NCBI RefSeq assembly: GCF_016741935.1
Contig: NZ_JAERRG010000029.1
Span: 1-64,000, forward strand
Length of the DNA: 64,000 nt
Direction: 5' to 3'
Source of the DNA: Streptomyces endocoffeicus
GTDB taxonomy: Bacteria > Actinomycetota > Actinomycetes > Streptomycetales > Streptomycetaceae
Part shown: positions 26,160-33,533 of the stretch, piece after piece
How positions within the stretch are numbered: position 1 is the first letter of the stretch
Layout of the letters: every line of letters starts with the position of its first letter
Notes under the pieces: model-generated
Told to the model about the DNA's origin: nothing
What the model saw: only the letters and a program-made list of their open reading frames with translations
The model's database searches: none
Program-made: the position numbers and the translations under genes

Positions 26160-26311
26160 TTCTTGTGCGTCCCATCGCCGGGAGGCGTCGAACCGTCCGG
26201 GTGAGGCTCGTCAGTGGGTGTCCACGGCTGCCCGGGGTGCCCGTCGCCTCCGTCGTCGTCCTTTCCGTGCCCACCGCCTTGTGTGAATAAAATACCCAAT
26301 TGCATGCTCAT
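26156..26311 (-). CDS. Small Asp/Gly-rich peptide, candidate RiPP precursor
   Basis: A 51-aa open frame starting ATG 26311 (AGGGG upstream) and ending at TGA 26156, overlapping the methyltransferase GTG by GTGA. The N-terminal dozen residues (MSMQLGILFTQGG) are hydrophobic and leader-like. From residue 15 the peptide is dominated by Asp, Gly, Pro, His and Thr, with Asp-Gly at 20-21, 23-24, 39-40 and 46-47 and a single Trp at 30. There is no Cys, so no lanthionine is possible. Translational coupling to a PIMT-like enzyme and the density of Asp-Gly sites make it the likely substrate. No family was recognised with certainty. Confidence 0.7.
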   Translation of the reverse strand: MSMQLGILFTQGGGHGKDDDGGDGHPGQPWTPTDEPHPDGSTPPGDGTHKK

Positions 26312-26527
26312 CGTTTTCCCCTCCCGAGAGTCCGGATCTCCCCCGCGCTGTCAGTACTGCCCCACGGACACACGGCTTCGGCCGCTTCATGTCCACGTTG
26401 TCGTACGTCCAGTCAACGCCCGCTTGAGTGCGGGAACTTGCACATCGTTTGTACTGAGGCGATCCGGACATTCACCCACTTGTGGCTACGGCTGACAGGA
26501 TCTGTATCCGCGAGGAAGACTGAACCC

Positions 26528-26822
26528 ATGAGCACCACTGAGCTTGCCCCCGGCACCAACGTCGCGGTACTCCGCAAGGAGCGCGGCTGGAGTCAGCTCC
26601 ACACAACTCACAAGGCCACCATCTCTGTGTCGCTCCTGTCCAAGATTGAGCTGGGAGACCGGACGCTGACGCCTGCCGTCGCCGCTGCCCTGGCTGGTGC
26701 CTTCGGTGTGACCATGGACGAGGTGCTTGGCCGTATCCTTCGCTCAGGAGGATGTACCGCGTCTCTCCGCGCTCCGGGCTGCCATCAGGGACTACGACCT
26801 ACCGGAGAGGCTGCCTGCTCAG
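26528..26822 (+). pseudogene. XRE-family regulator, frameshifted and truncated
   Basis: The ATG at 26528 starts a good helix-turn-helix domain: LRKERGWSQLHTTHKATIS, then SLLSKIELGDRTLTPAVAAAL and FGVTMDEVLGRI. Near 26735 the frame breaks. The natural continuation (EDVPRLSALRAAIRDYDLPE) lies in the +2 frame from 26751. Homology then stops near 26820 at the end of the next gene, so the long C-terminal sensor half of such regulators is missing. It is divergent from the small peptide and methyltransferase pair and was probably their regulator. Confidence 0.72.
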
Positions 26823-27835
26823 CGGGGTGGTTCCTCCTCGGGGGGCCAGACGTCGCCCCAGGACACATCGCGGGCGGCCCGGTACAGCGGCCCCTGACGC
26901 TTGGTCACCGTGGTGCGCCCCAGGCCCTCCTCGGGCGCGCACAGATCCAGCAGCACCTGGCCCTTGCGGATCTGCGGGCGGCGCACCACCCGCGCCCCGG
27001 CGGGCGTCGCGTCGAACCGTACGGCCGCGACATAGCTGAACTTCTCGTCCTCGTACGGCAGTGAACCGCCCTTGACCCGCCGGTGGAGGGAGGAGCGGCG
27101 GACCCGGGTGGCGAAGTGGCACCAGTCGGCGCCGGGCTCGATCGGGCAGGACGCGCCGTGCGGGCAGGGGGCGACGATCCGCAGCCCGGCCGCCAGCAGG
27201 CGGTCCCGGGCCTCGCGGATCCGCAGATAGCCGTCCGGGGTGCCCGGTTCGATCAGCACCACTGCCTGCGCTACGCGCGCCGCCTCGGTCACGACGGCGT
27301 GCCGGTCGGCATCGGTCAGCTCGCCCAGCACGTAGCTGACGGTGACCAGGTCGGTCCCGTCCGGCAGCGCGAGGCCGTCGCCGATGGCCCGGCGCTGCCA
27401 GCGGGCGGTGCGCAGCGCCTCGGAGGGTGCCTGCCGGGCCAGTTCGCGGCCGAGGTCCAGCGCGGGCTCGGCCCAGTCCAGGACCGTGGTGGTGTGCCCG
27501 GCCCGCGGCCAGGCGGCGGCCACCGCCCAACTGGCGGCGCCGGTACCACCGCCGATGTCGATGTGCGTGGCCGGGGCCCACTCGGGCGCGCGGGCGCGGA
27601 AGGCGTCGAGGGCGGCGCGCACGGCCTCGAAGGTCGCGGGCATCCGGTACGCGGCGTACGCGGCGACGTCGGAGCGGTCGCGCAGCACGGGCGCGTCGGT
27701 CGGGGTGTGCCCCCGGTAGTGGCCGATCAGCCGGTCGACCGCCTGGGCCGCCTGGCGGGGCGGCAGACCGTCGAGGAGTCCGGCGAGCGCGGTGTGGGGC
27801 GTCTCGTCGGTGGGGGCGGCGTCGGGGGCGTGCAT
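26819..27835 (-). CDS. Small ribosomal subunit Rsm22-family methyltransferase-like protein
   Basis: About 338 aa. The SAM-binding motif is ATHIDIGGGTGAASWAVAAA, with the acidic loop LDWAEPALDLGREL. A zinc-type cysteine/histidine cluster APCPHGASCPIEPGADWCHF near residue 255 is characteristic of Rsm22 proteins, associated with ribosome assembly and possible rRNA methylation. It ends with RKGQVLLDLCAPEEGLGRTTV-like strands. The start ATG 27835 gives the family length. Longer frames upstream only translate low-complexity repeats. Confidence 0.88.
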   Translation of the reverse strand: MHAPDAAPTDETPHTALAGLLDGLPPRQAAQAVDRLIGHYRGHTPTDAPVLRDRSDVAAYAAYRMPATFEAVRAALDAFRARAPEWAPATHIDIGGGTGAASWAVAAAWPRAGHTTTVLDWAEPALDLGRELARQAPSEALRTARWQRRAIGDGLALPDGTDLVTVSYVLGELTDADRHAVVTEAARVAQAVVLIEPGTPDGYLRIREARDRLLAAGLRIVAPCPHGASCPIEPGADWCHFATRVRRSSLHRRVKGGSLPYEDEKFSYVAAVRFDATPAGARVVRRPQIRKGQVLLDLCAPEEGLGRTTVTKRQGPLYRAARDVSWGDVWPPEEEPPR

Positions 27836-28431
27836 TCGCGGGATTCTACCGGCGGGAGGGGGCGCCTTCGGCGTCTGGGCCGGGGGTCGCTGCATGGGCG
27901 TGGGCATGGGTATGGGCATGGGCTGCATGGGCCTGGGCCTGGGGCGCCGCCTGGGCCTGGGGCCGCCGTTTGAGCCTGGGGTCGCCGCTTGGCCCGGGGT
28001 CGCCGCCTGGGCCGGGGGTTGCCGCCTGGGCTTGGGCCGGGGGCGCCGCCTAGGCCGCCGCTTGGGGCCGGGGGCGTCGCCTGAGCCTGGACCGCCGATT
28101 GGGCCGGGGGCGTCGCCTGAGCCTGGACCGCCGATTGGGCCGGGGGCGCCGCTTGGGCCTGGGGTCGCCACCTGGGCCTGGTTCGCCACCGGGCCGGGGG
28201 CCTCGCAGGGTCCGCTGCCCTCAGGGTCCGCTGCCCTCAGGGTCGGCTTCGCGCAGGGCCGGCGGGCGCCGCAACGGCGGCGAGCGCCTTGCCGCCCGGC
28301 GCGGGGCCGTGCCCGGCGCGGGGCCGTGCCCGGCCCGGGATCGCTGGTCGGCCCGAGGCCGCTGGTCGGCCCGAGGCCGCTGGTCGGCCCGGGGCCGCTG
28401 GTGGGCCCGTTCGCCCACCGTGGACCGTCCC
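27836..28431. repeat. 596-base low-complexity region with several short tandem repeats
   Basis: No credible gene. It contains hexanucleotide repeats (gggcat/gggcct) at about 27896-27960, a 36-bp direct repeat (gggcgtcgcctgagcctgga) at about 28070 and 28106, ccgtgcccggcgcgggg repeats near 28300-28340, and an 18-bp unit gctggtcggcccgaggcc at about 28344-28400. Frames stay open on both strands because of composition and would encode Pro/Gly/Arg/Ala-rich chains. Confidence 0.7.
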
Positions 28432-29340
28432 TCATCCCCCGCTAGGCGCCCGCGGCATCCGTACGGGCGTGGAGATCAGCCGGCCCGGCGCGTCCGTGAT
28501 GATGCCGTCGCAGCCCAGCCGCAGCATCCGGTCCCGCTGTGCCGGGGTGTCCACGGTGTGCGCCCACACCCGCGGTATCCCCGAGGCGACGGCCCGCCGT
28601 ACGTCCTTGTCGCGCGCCCGGTAGTCCACGTCCAGCAGGTCGACGACGCCGCGCCAGTCGCGCGGGGTGTCGGTGCGCATCTGCCGGGCGGACCGCCACA
28701 GCTGGGTCAGCAGCCCCTTGCGGTGGGCCTCGCGGGCCACGTCGGGGCGGTTGCTGTTGACGTAGACGGCGTGGACCAGCCCCCGGTCGCGGATCATCCT
28801 CGCCAGCCGCGGCAGGCTCTCCGGGTCCTTGGCCTCGACCATCAAGGTGATCCGGCCGCCGAACCGGTCCAGCACCTCGGCGACGGTCGGCGGCCGCTCG
28901 GGCCGCCAGGTGCCGCGCAGGGAGGGGTCGGGGCGCAGCCGGACGTTCCGCCACTGGGCGGTGGTCAGGGCCCGCACGGGCCCGGTCCGGTCGGTGGTGC
29001 GGTCCAGCGTGGCGTCGTGCATCACCACGAGCGTGCCGTCCGCCAGCATGCGGCTGTCGAAGTCCAGGACCTGGACGTCACGCCTGCTGAAGGCGCTGGC
29101 CAGCCCCGACATGCTGTTCTCGGGCACTTCCAGGGCGCCGCCGCGGTGCGCGGTGTAGACGACGGCGGGCTTACGGGACGACAGCGTCGTGAGCGCGGGC
29201 CGGAGGCCGAGCCGCGCCGGTTCGGCGGCCGGGGGTACGAGGCGTCGTACGGACGGACGAGCGGTGGGGTGGGCCGCGGCGGCGGCCGGTATGGACAGGC
29301 CGAGCACCACGACGGCGGTCAGAAAACGCCTGCTGATCAT
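28432..29340 (-). CDS. Secreted glycerophosphodiester phosphodiesterase
   Basis: About 302 aa with a signal peptide (MISRRFLTAVVVLGLSIPAAAAA). The TIM-barrel catalytic residues of the GDPD family are visible: TAHRGGALEVPENSMSGL (His-Arg), VLDFDSRMLADGTLVVMHDA (the usual Glu-x-Asp is Asp-x-Asp; catalytic His in HDA), TLMVEAKD (Glu), and DGIITDAPGRL at the end. It should hydrolyse glycerophosphodiesters outside the cell to alcohol and glycerol-3-phosphate, possibly for phosphate or carbon supply. A twin-Arg is present in the signal, so Tat export is possible. The start at ATG 29340 places the signal at the N-terminus. Confidence 0.9.
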   Translation of the reverse strand: MISRRFLTAVVVLGLSIPAAAAAHPTARPSVRRLVPPAAEPARLGLRPALTTLSSRKPAVVYTAHRGGALEVPENSMSGLASAFSRRDVQVLDFDSRMLADGTLVVMHDATLDRTTDRTGPVRALTTAQWRNVRLRPDPSLRGTWRPERPPTVAEVLDRFGGRITLMVEAKDPESLPRLARMIRDRGLVHAVYVNSNRPDVAREAHRKGLLTQLWRSARQMRTDTPRDWRGVVDLLDVDYRARDKDVRRAVASGIPRVWAHTVDTPAQRDRMLRLGCDGIITDAPGRLISTPVRMPRAPSGG

Positions 29341-29509
29341 AAACGGAACGCTAGGGGCGTGACATCCGTTATGCCCTGATATCGGCACCCGGTCGGGGTG
29401 CTCTCACCCACCCCGGATGCGGACACCGGCCACTTCCGGAGCAGGATGGTGGCAGCATTGATCGGGTACCGGCGGTACCGCCGGTACCGGCGGTGAAGCG
29501 AGGCGGTAG

Positions 29510-30247
29510 ATGGAACGCAAGGGCAGGTTCTCCCAGTGGCTGCGCCGGCCGAGGAGCGGAGCGGGCGGCGACCAGGGCACGGGAGCGGGCGCCGGGGGCG
29601 TCCGCGAGGACCTGCTCATGGCCGCCGCGGCCGCGGGATTCCCGCTCGCGCCGGCCGCGCACCCCTCCGGCTACGGCTGCTCCTGCGACCGCATCGGCTG
29701 CCCCACCCCGGCCCGCCACCCCGTCTCGTTCGCCTGGCAGACCCAGGCGACGACGGACCCGGACAAGGTCGAGCAGTGGCTGCGCGCCGATCCCCAGGCC
29801 AACTTCATCACCGCCACCGGCATCGTCCACGATGTGCTCGACGTACCCGCGGACGCGGGGCGGATGGCCCTGGAGCGGCTGGGCGCGGCCGAGGTCGAGG
29901 TCGGGCCCGTGGCCACGAGCAGTGGCGATCTCCGGCAGGGCCGGATGCTCTTCTTCACGGCCACGCGGGGTACGCCCGACGACGAGGACGAGTGGTGGCC
30001 GTGTGAGCTGGACTGTCATCCGGAGACGATGGATGAGCATCCGGGGCTGCGGTGGCATTGCCGGGGGAGCTATGTGCTGATGCCGCCCGCGAGGTTGCCG
30101 GGGGACGGGCATGTGGGGTGGGTGCTCGGGCCGGAGCGGCCGCTGCCGGATCCGCTGAGCTTGCTCGAGACGCTCACCGATGCGTGTGCCCGCTTCGCGG
30201 GCGAGGATCAGGATCAGGAGACGGCTGCCTGGCCCATGGGGCGGTAG
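29510..30247 (+). CDS. Bifunctional DNA primase/polymerase (prim-pol) N-terminal-like protein
   Basis: A 245-aa protein with the prim-pol pattern: LLMAAAAAGFPLAPAAHPS, a Cys cluster SGYGCSCDRIGCPTPARHP, PDKVEQWLRADPQANFITAT, and a late RWHCRGSYVLMPPA. In mobile elements such domains start replicative proteins, but stand-alone chromosomal copies are common in Streptomyces and have no known role. No helicase or plasmid genes are nearby, so an element origin is not supported. The ATG at 29510 follows GAGGCGG. Confidence 0.82.
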   Translation: MERKGRFSQWLRRPRSGAGGDQGTGAGAGGVREDLLMAAAAAGFPLAPAAHPSGYGCSCDRIGCPTPARHPVSFAWQTQATTDPDKVEQWLRADPQANFITATGIVHDVLDVPADAGRMALERLGAAEVEVGPVATSSGDLRQGRMLFFTATRGTPDDEDEWWPCELDCHPETMDEHPGLRWHCRGSYVLMPPARLPGDGHVGWVLGPERPLPDPLSLLETLTDACARFAGEDQDQETAAWPMGR

Positions 30248-30317
30248 GGCGCTTTAAGGTTTCGTTGTCGGGTGCGGGCCGGTGGGTGGCGTGTGCCCAC
30301 CCGTTCCGCCAGGGGGC

Positions 30318-30342
30318 ACCTCCCAGCGGTAGCTGGGGGAGG
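30318..30342. terminator. Bidirectional hairpin terminator (dispersed Streptomyces-type repeat)
   Basis: CCTCCCAGC / GCTGGGGGAGG around a GGTA loop, flanked by outer arms CGTTCC (30302) and GGAACG (30341). It lies between the convergent prim-pol and lipoprotein genes. Near-identical hairpins are widely dispersed in Streptomyces genomes. Confidence 0.75.
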
Positions 30343-30361
30343 AACGATTGCCCACACTTAT

Positions 30362-31351
30362 TTATTCGCCCTTCGCCGCTGTTACGCCCTCCAGGCGGTT
30401 GAGGAAGACCACCTTCGGGTCCGCCGCGTCCTTCGCCGGGACCCGTACCGCCGACTCCGCGATGCGGGTCAGCGTCACCGCCCGCTTCGCCTCCCCCGTC
30501 ATCAGCGCCTTGATCTGCGGATCCGGGTTGGGCCGGAACCCCTTCGCCATGGTCTGCTTCTGCCGGTGGTGCGAGGTGAAGAACACGATCGCCCCGCCGT
30601 CCGAGGTGCGCAGCCCCAACGGGGCGTCCTGCGCGCCCTGCGCCGGGCTGTCGATGTACTCGGTCCAGAACTTGGGCGTGCGCAGGTACTTCTTCCGGGT
30701 GTCCCGCAGCCCCGACGTGGACTGGCCGTCGGCGAAGACCGAGCCCTTGCCCGTCATCAGGTAGTCGGCGTACTCCGCGCTCAGCTTGTCCGGCCGGGTG
30801 GCCAGCTTCGGGGCCGGCCCCGCGGCCCGGACCGGCTTGGCCCAGCCGTCCTTGTCGGTCGCGAAGTCCGGCACCTCGTCCTGGCTGAGGATCGACAGAT
30901 ACGCGGCCTTCCACGGCTCATCCGCGCCGCCCCGGGTGAAGACGAACAGCCAGCGGTTGTCGTCGCGGTTGCTGTCGGTGTCCGCGACGAAGAACTTCGG
31001 CCAGCCCACCTGCTTGGGGATGCGGTAGGTGACGTCGGACAGCTCCAGCGACGGGTACTTGGGGTTGCCGTCGGGCGAGCTCGCGTGCTGGGCCTTGAGG
31101 TCGGCCGTGGTGATGGCCTCCAGCGGGCCCGTCTCCACCTGGCTCGCCAGCGCCGGATCCAGCTCGCGGTACGCCTTGTTGTACGTGTCGGTGAACCGCT
31201 CGAGCGCCTTGGGCGCCTCAGCCTTGTCCACCGACGGAATGTTCTCCCGCTCGCCGTGCACCGTCATGCACCCCGTGAGCGTCATCCCCAGCGTCAGTAC
31301 CACCGCTGCGGTCGGAACTGCCAGCTGCCGACGGGGCGACCTGCGTGTCAT
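30362..31351 (-). CDS. Lipoprotein, end of the efe operon
   Basis: About 329 aa. The N-terminus RRQLAVPTAAVVLTLGMTLTGC is a lipoprotein signal with lipobox LTGC. The mature part is a soluble extracytoplasmic domain without recognised catalytic motifs; features include SLELSDVTYRIPKQVGW and a C-terminal PKVVFLNRLEGVTAA. No function can be assigned. Its first 134 bases overlap the 3' end of efeU in another frame, so it is probably cotranscribed with efeOBU, but it is not a known Efe component. Confidence 0.82.
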   Translation of the reverse strand: MTRRSPRRQLAVPTAAVVLTLGMTLTGCMTVHGERENIPSVDKAEAPKALERFTDTYNKAYRELDPALASQVETGPLEAITTADLKAQHASSPDGNPKYPSLELSDVTYRIPKQVGWPKFFVADTDSNRDDNRWLFVFTRGGADEPWKAAYLSILSQDEVPDFATDKDGWAKPVRAAGPAPKLATRPDKLSAEYADYLMTGKGSVFADGQSTSGLRDTRKKYLRTPKFWTEYIDSPAQGAQDAPLGLRTSDGGAIVFFTSHHRQKQTMAKGFRPNPDPQIKALMTGEAKRAVTLTRIAESAVRVPAKDAADPKVVFLNRLEGVTAAKGE

Positions 31352-32195
31352 GGGGCTCCGGCTCCCGATTCGTGGGGGCTGCTGTGGACGGCGACACCCT
31401 ACCGGGGCGAAGGAACAGCGCGAGCGTGGGGACCAGGTAGAGCGCCCACATCCACACCTGGAGCCAGGTCGGGTCCGGCTGGAAGTTGAAGACGCCCTTG
31501 AGCACCGTGCCGTACCAGGAGTCCGGCGCGATGGTGGAGCTGATGTCGAAGGCCAGCGAGTGCAGCCCCGGCAGCCAGTCGGCCTCCTGGAGGTCGTGGA
31601 AGCCGTACGCGAGCACCCCGGCCGCCACCACGACCAGCATCGCACCGGTCCAGGTGAAGAACTTCGCCAGGTTGATCCGCAGCGCTCCCCGGTAGAACAG
31701 CCAGCCCAGCACCACCGCGGTGACCAGGCCCAGGACCACGCCGATCAGCGGGTCCGCCGTACCGTCGTTGCTCGCCCGCACCGCCGTCCACACGAACAGC
31801 GCGGTCTCCAGGCCCTCCCGGCCGACCGCGAGGAACGCCGTGGCCACCAGCGCCCCGGTGCCCATCGCGAGCGCCGCGTCCAGCTTGCTGTGCAGCTCGG
31901 ACCTGAGATGGCGGGCGGTGCGCCGCATCCAGAACACCATCCAGGTCACCAGGCCGACCGACAGGATCGACAGCGAGCCGCCCAGCGCCTCCTGCGCCTC
32001 GAAGGTCAGCTCCTGCGAGCCGAACTCCAGCGCCGCGCCGAAGGACATGCTCAGGACCACCGCGGCGGCGATCCCGAGCCACACCGGGCGCAGCGCCTGC
32101 CGGCGCTCGGTCTTGACCAGATAGGCGACCAGGATGCAGACCACCAGGCTGGCTTCGAGCCCTTCGCGCAGTCCGATCAGGTAATTGCCGAACAC
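31218..32195 (-). CDS. efeU: EfeU/FTR1-family iron permease
   Basis: About 325 aa, with seven hydrophobic helices and the two Arg-Glu-x-x-Glu iron-binding motifs of FTR1 permeases: LREGLEASL in helix 1 and GREGLETAL in helix 4. It moves ferric iron across the membrane after EfeO/EfeB handling. The GTG start at 32195 is conserved in position relative to helix 1. The 55-residue C-terminal tail is hydrophilic and overlaps the downstream lipoprotein gene. It is third in the efeO-efeB-efeU order. Confidence 0.94.
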   Translation of the reverse strand: MFGNYLIGLREGLEASLVVCILVAYLVKTERRQALRPVWLGIAAAVVLSMSFGAALEFGSQELTFEAQEALGGSLSILSVGLVTWMVFWMRRTARHLRSELHSKLDAALAMGTGALVATAFLAVGREGLETALFVWTAVRASNDGTADPLIGVVLGLVTAVVLGWLFYRGALRINLAKFFTWTGAMLVVVAAGVLAYGFHDLQEADWLPGLHSLAFDISSTIAPDSWYGTVLKGVFNFQPDPTWLQVWMWALYLVPTLALFLRPGRVSPSTAAPTNREPEPHDTQVAPSAAGSSDRSGGTDAGDDAHGVHDGARRAGEHSVGGQG

Positions 32196-32238
32196 GGGGT
32201 TCGCCTTCCTTGTCGTCGAGGGTTGTCGCGGGAGTCCG

Positions 32239-33522
32239 TCAGGAGAACAGCGCCCTGCCCCACCAGTCGTCCGCGTCCCGGACGCCCGGCGGGACGGCGA
32301 ACAGCGCCGAACCCACGTGCTGGATGTATTCGTTGAGCGCGTCGGTCCGCGCCAGCCGCTGCTGTACGGGTACGAATCCGTCCCGTACGTCGTGCTGGTA
32401 GGCGAGGAAGAACAGCCCCGCGTCCAGCCGCCCCAGACCGTCCGTGCCATCGGTGAAGGAGTAACCGCGGCGCAGGATCCGCGCCCCGCCGTTGGAGTCC
32501 GGATGCGCGAGCCGGACATGCGCGTCCGGCAGCATCGCCTTCAGGTTGGGCTCGTCGTGCTCGCGCTGCCTGCCCTGCGGCGCGCCCTCGCCCTTGTCCC
32601 GGCCGAAGACGTCCTCCTGCTCCTTGAGCGAGGTGCGGTCCCAGGTCTCGATGTGCATCCGGATGCGGCGGGCCACCAGGTACGAGCCGCCGGCCAGCCA
32701 TGCCGGGCCCGCCTTCCCGCTCACCCACACATGCTTGTCCAGGGCGGCGGTGTCGGTGCCCGCGATGTTCCGGGTGCCGTCCTTGAAGCCCATCATGTTG
32801 CGCGGGGTCTGCGCGTCCGGCGTGGTCGAGGACGTCTTGCCGAAGCCCAGCTGCGACCAGCGGATGGCCACCTTGCCCATGCCGATGCGGGCCAGGTTGC
32901 GGATGGCGTGCACCGCCACCTGCGGATCGTCGGCGCAGGCCTGCACACACAGATCGCCGTCGCTGCGCGCCGGTTCGAGGTTGTCGCCGGGGAAGGCGGG
33001 CAGGTCGATCAGCGCCTCGGGGCGGCGGTCCGCGATGCCGAAGCGGTCCTTGCCCTTCTTGTCCTTGAACAGCGTGGGCCCGAAGCCGATGGTGAGGGTG
33101 AGCCGGGACGCCTGGAGGCCCAGCGCCTCGCCGGTGTCGTCCGGCGGGGCCTCCGCCAGATCGCTCACCGCGCCGCCGCCGACCGCGTGCCCCTGGGTCA
33201 TCCGGGCCGCCGCCTTCGTCCACTCCTTCAGCAGCGCGATCAGCTCGGCGCGGTCGTCGGTGGTGACGTCGAACGCCGCGAAGTGCAGCCGGTCCTGCAC
33301 CGCGGTGGCGATCCCCGCCTGGTGCGCCCCGTGGAAGGGCACCGCGCCGCCGCTGTCGGCCACCGTCTTGGTGTCGTCCCCACCGCCGCCGAGCGCGGCC
33401 GCGGTGCCGCCGGCGGCCGCGGCGCCGAGGGCGAGCCCGGCGCCGCCCCAGCCGATCAGCGCCCGGCGCGAGGGAGCCGTACCGGTCTCGGGCGAGGGAG
33501 CCGTGTTGGCCTCGTCGGTCAT
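32239..33522 (-). CDS. efeB: EfeB, Tat-exported Dyp-type heme peroxidase
   Basis: About 427 aa. A Tat signal (SRRALIGWGGAGLALGAAAAG) leads to a Dyp-type peroxidase. The GFKDGTRNI segment holds the distal GxxDG Asp, the proximal heme His lies in the RIRMHIETWDRT region, and RRGYSFTDGTDGLGRLDAGL is the C-terminal family motif. It oxidises ferrous iron or extracts iron from heme for uptake by EfeUO. ATG 33522 has GAGGGGG upstream. A GTG at 33537 overlapping the efeO stop is less likely. Confidence 0.94.
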   Translation of the reverse strand: MTDEANTAPSPETGTAPSRRALIGWGGAGLALGAAAAGGTAAALGGGGDDTKTVADSGGAVPFHGAHQAGIATAVQDRLHFAAFDVTTDDRAELIALLKEWTKAAARMTQGHAVGGGAVSDLAEAPPDDTGEALGLQASRLTLTIGFGPTLFKDKKGKDRFGIADRRPEALIDLPAFPGDNLEPARSDGDLCVQACADDPQVAVHAIRNLARIGMGKVAIRWSQLGFGKTSSTTPDAQTPRNMMGFKDGTRNIAGTDTAALDKHVWVSGKAGPAWLAGGSYLVARRIRMHIETWDRTSLKEQEDVFGRDKGEGAPQGRQREHDEPNLKAMLPDAHVRLAHPDSNGGARILRRGYSFTDGTDGLGRLDAGLFFLAYQHDVRDGFVPVQQRLARTDALNEYIQHVGSALFAVPPGVRDADDWWGRALFS

Positions 33523-33533
33523 GTCCGGCCCCC

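Noticed and set aside
23933..26311. Asparagine synthase fragment as a lasso cyclase for the 51-aa peptide
   Set aside because: The ATP-binding loop is missing, there is no B1/B2 protein, and the peptide lacks the usual lasso leader pattern.
28099..29379. 426-codon plus-strand frame
   Set aside because: It joins low-complexity repeats to the antisense of the phosphodiesterase gene, which has a signal peptide and catalytic motifs.
29510..30247. Integrative element or plasmid replication module based on the prim-pol gene
   Set aside because: No integrase, helicase, att repeats or transfer genes are close; such lone copies are common in Streptomyces.
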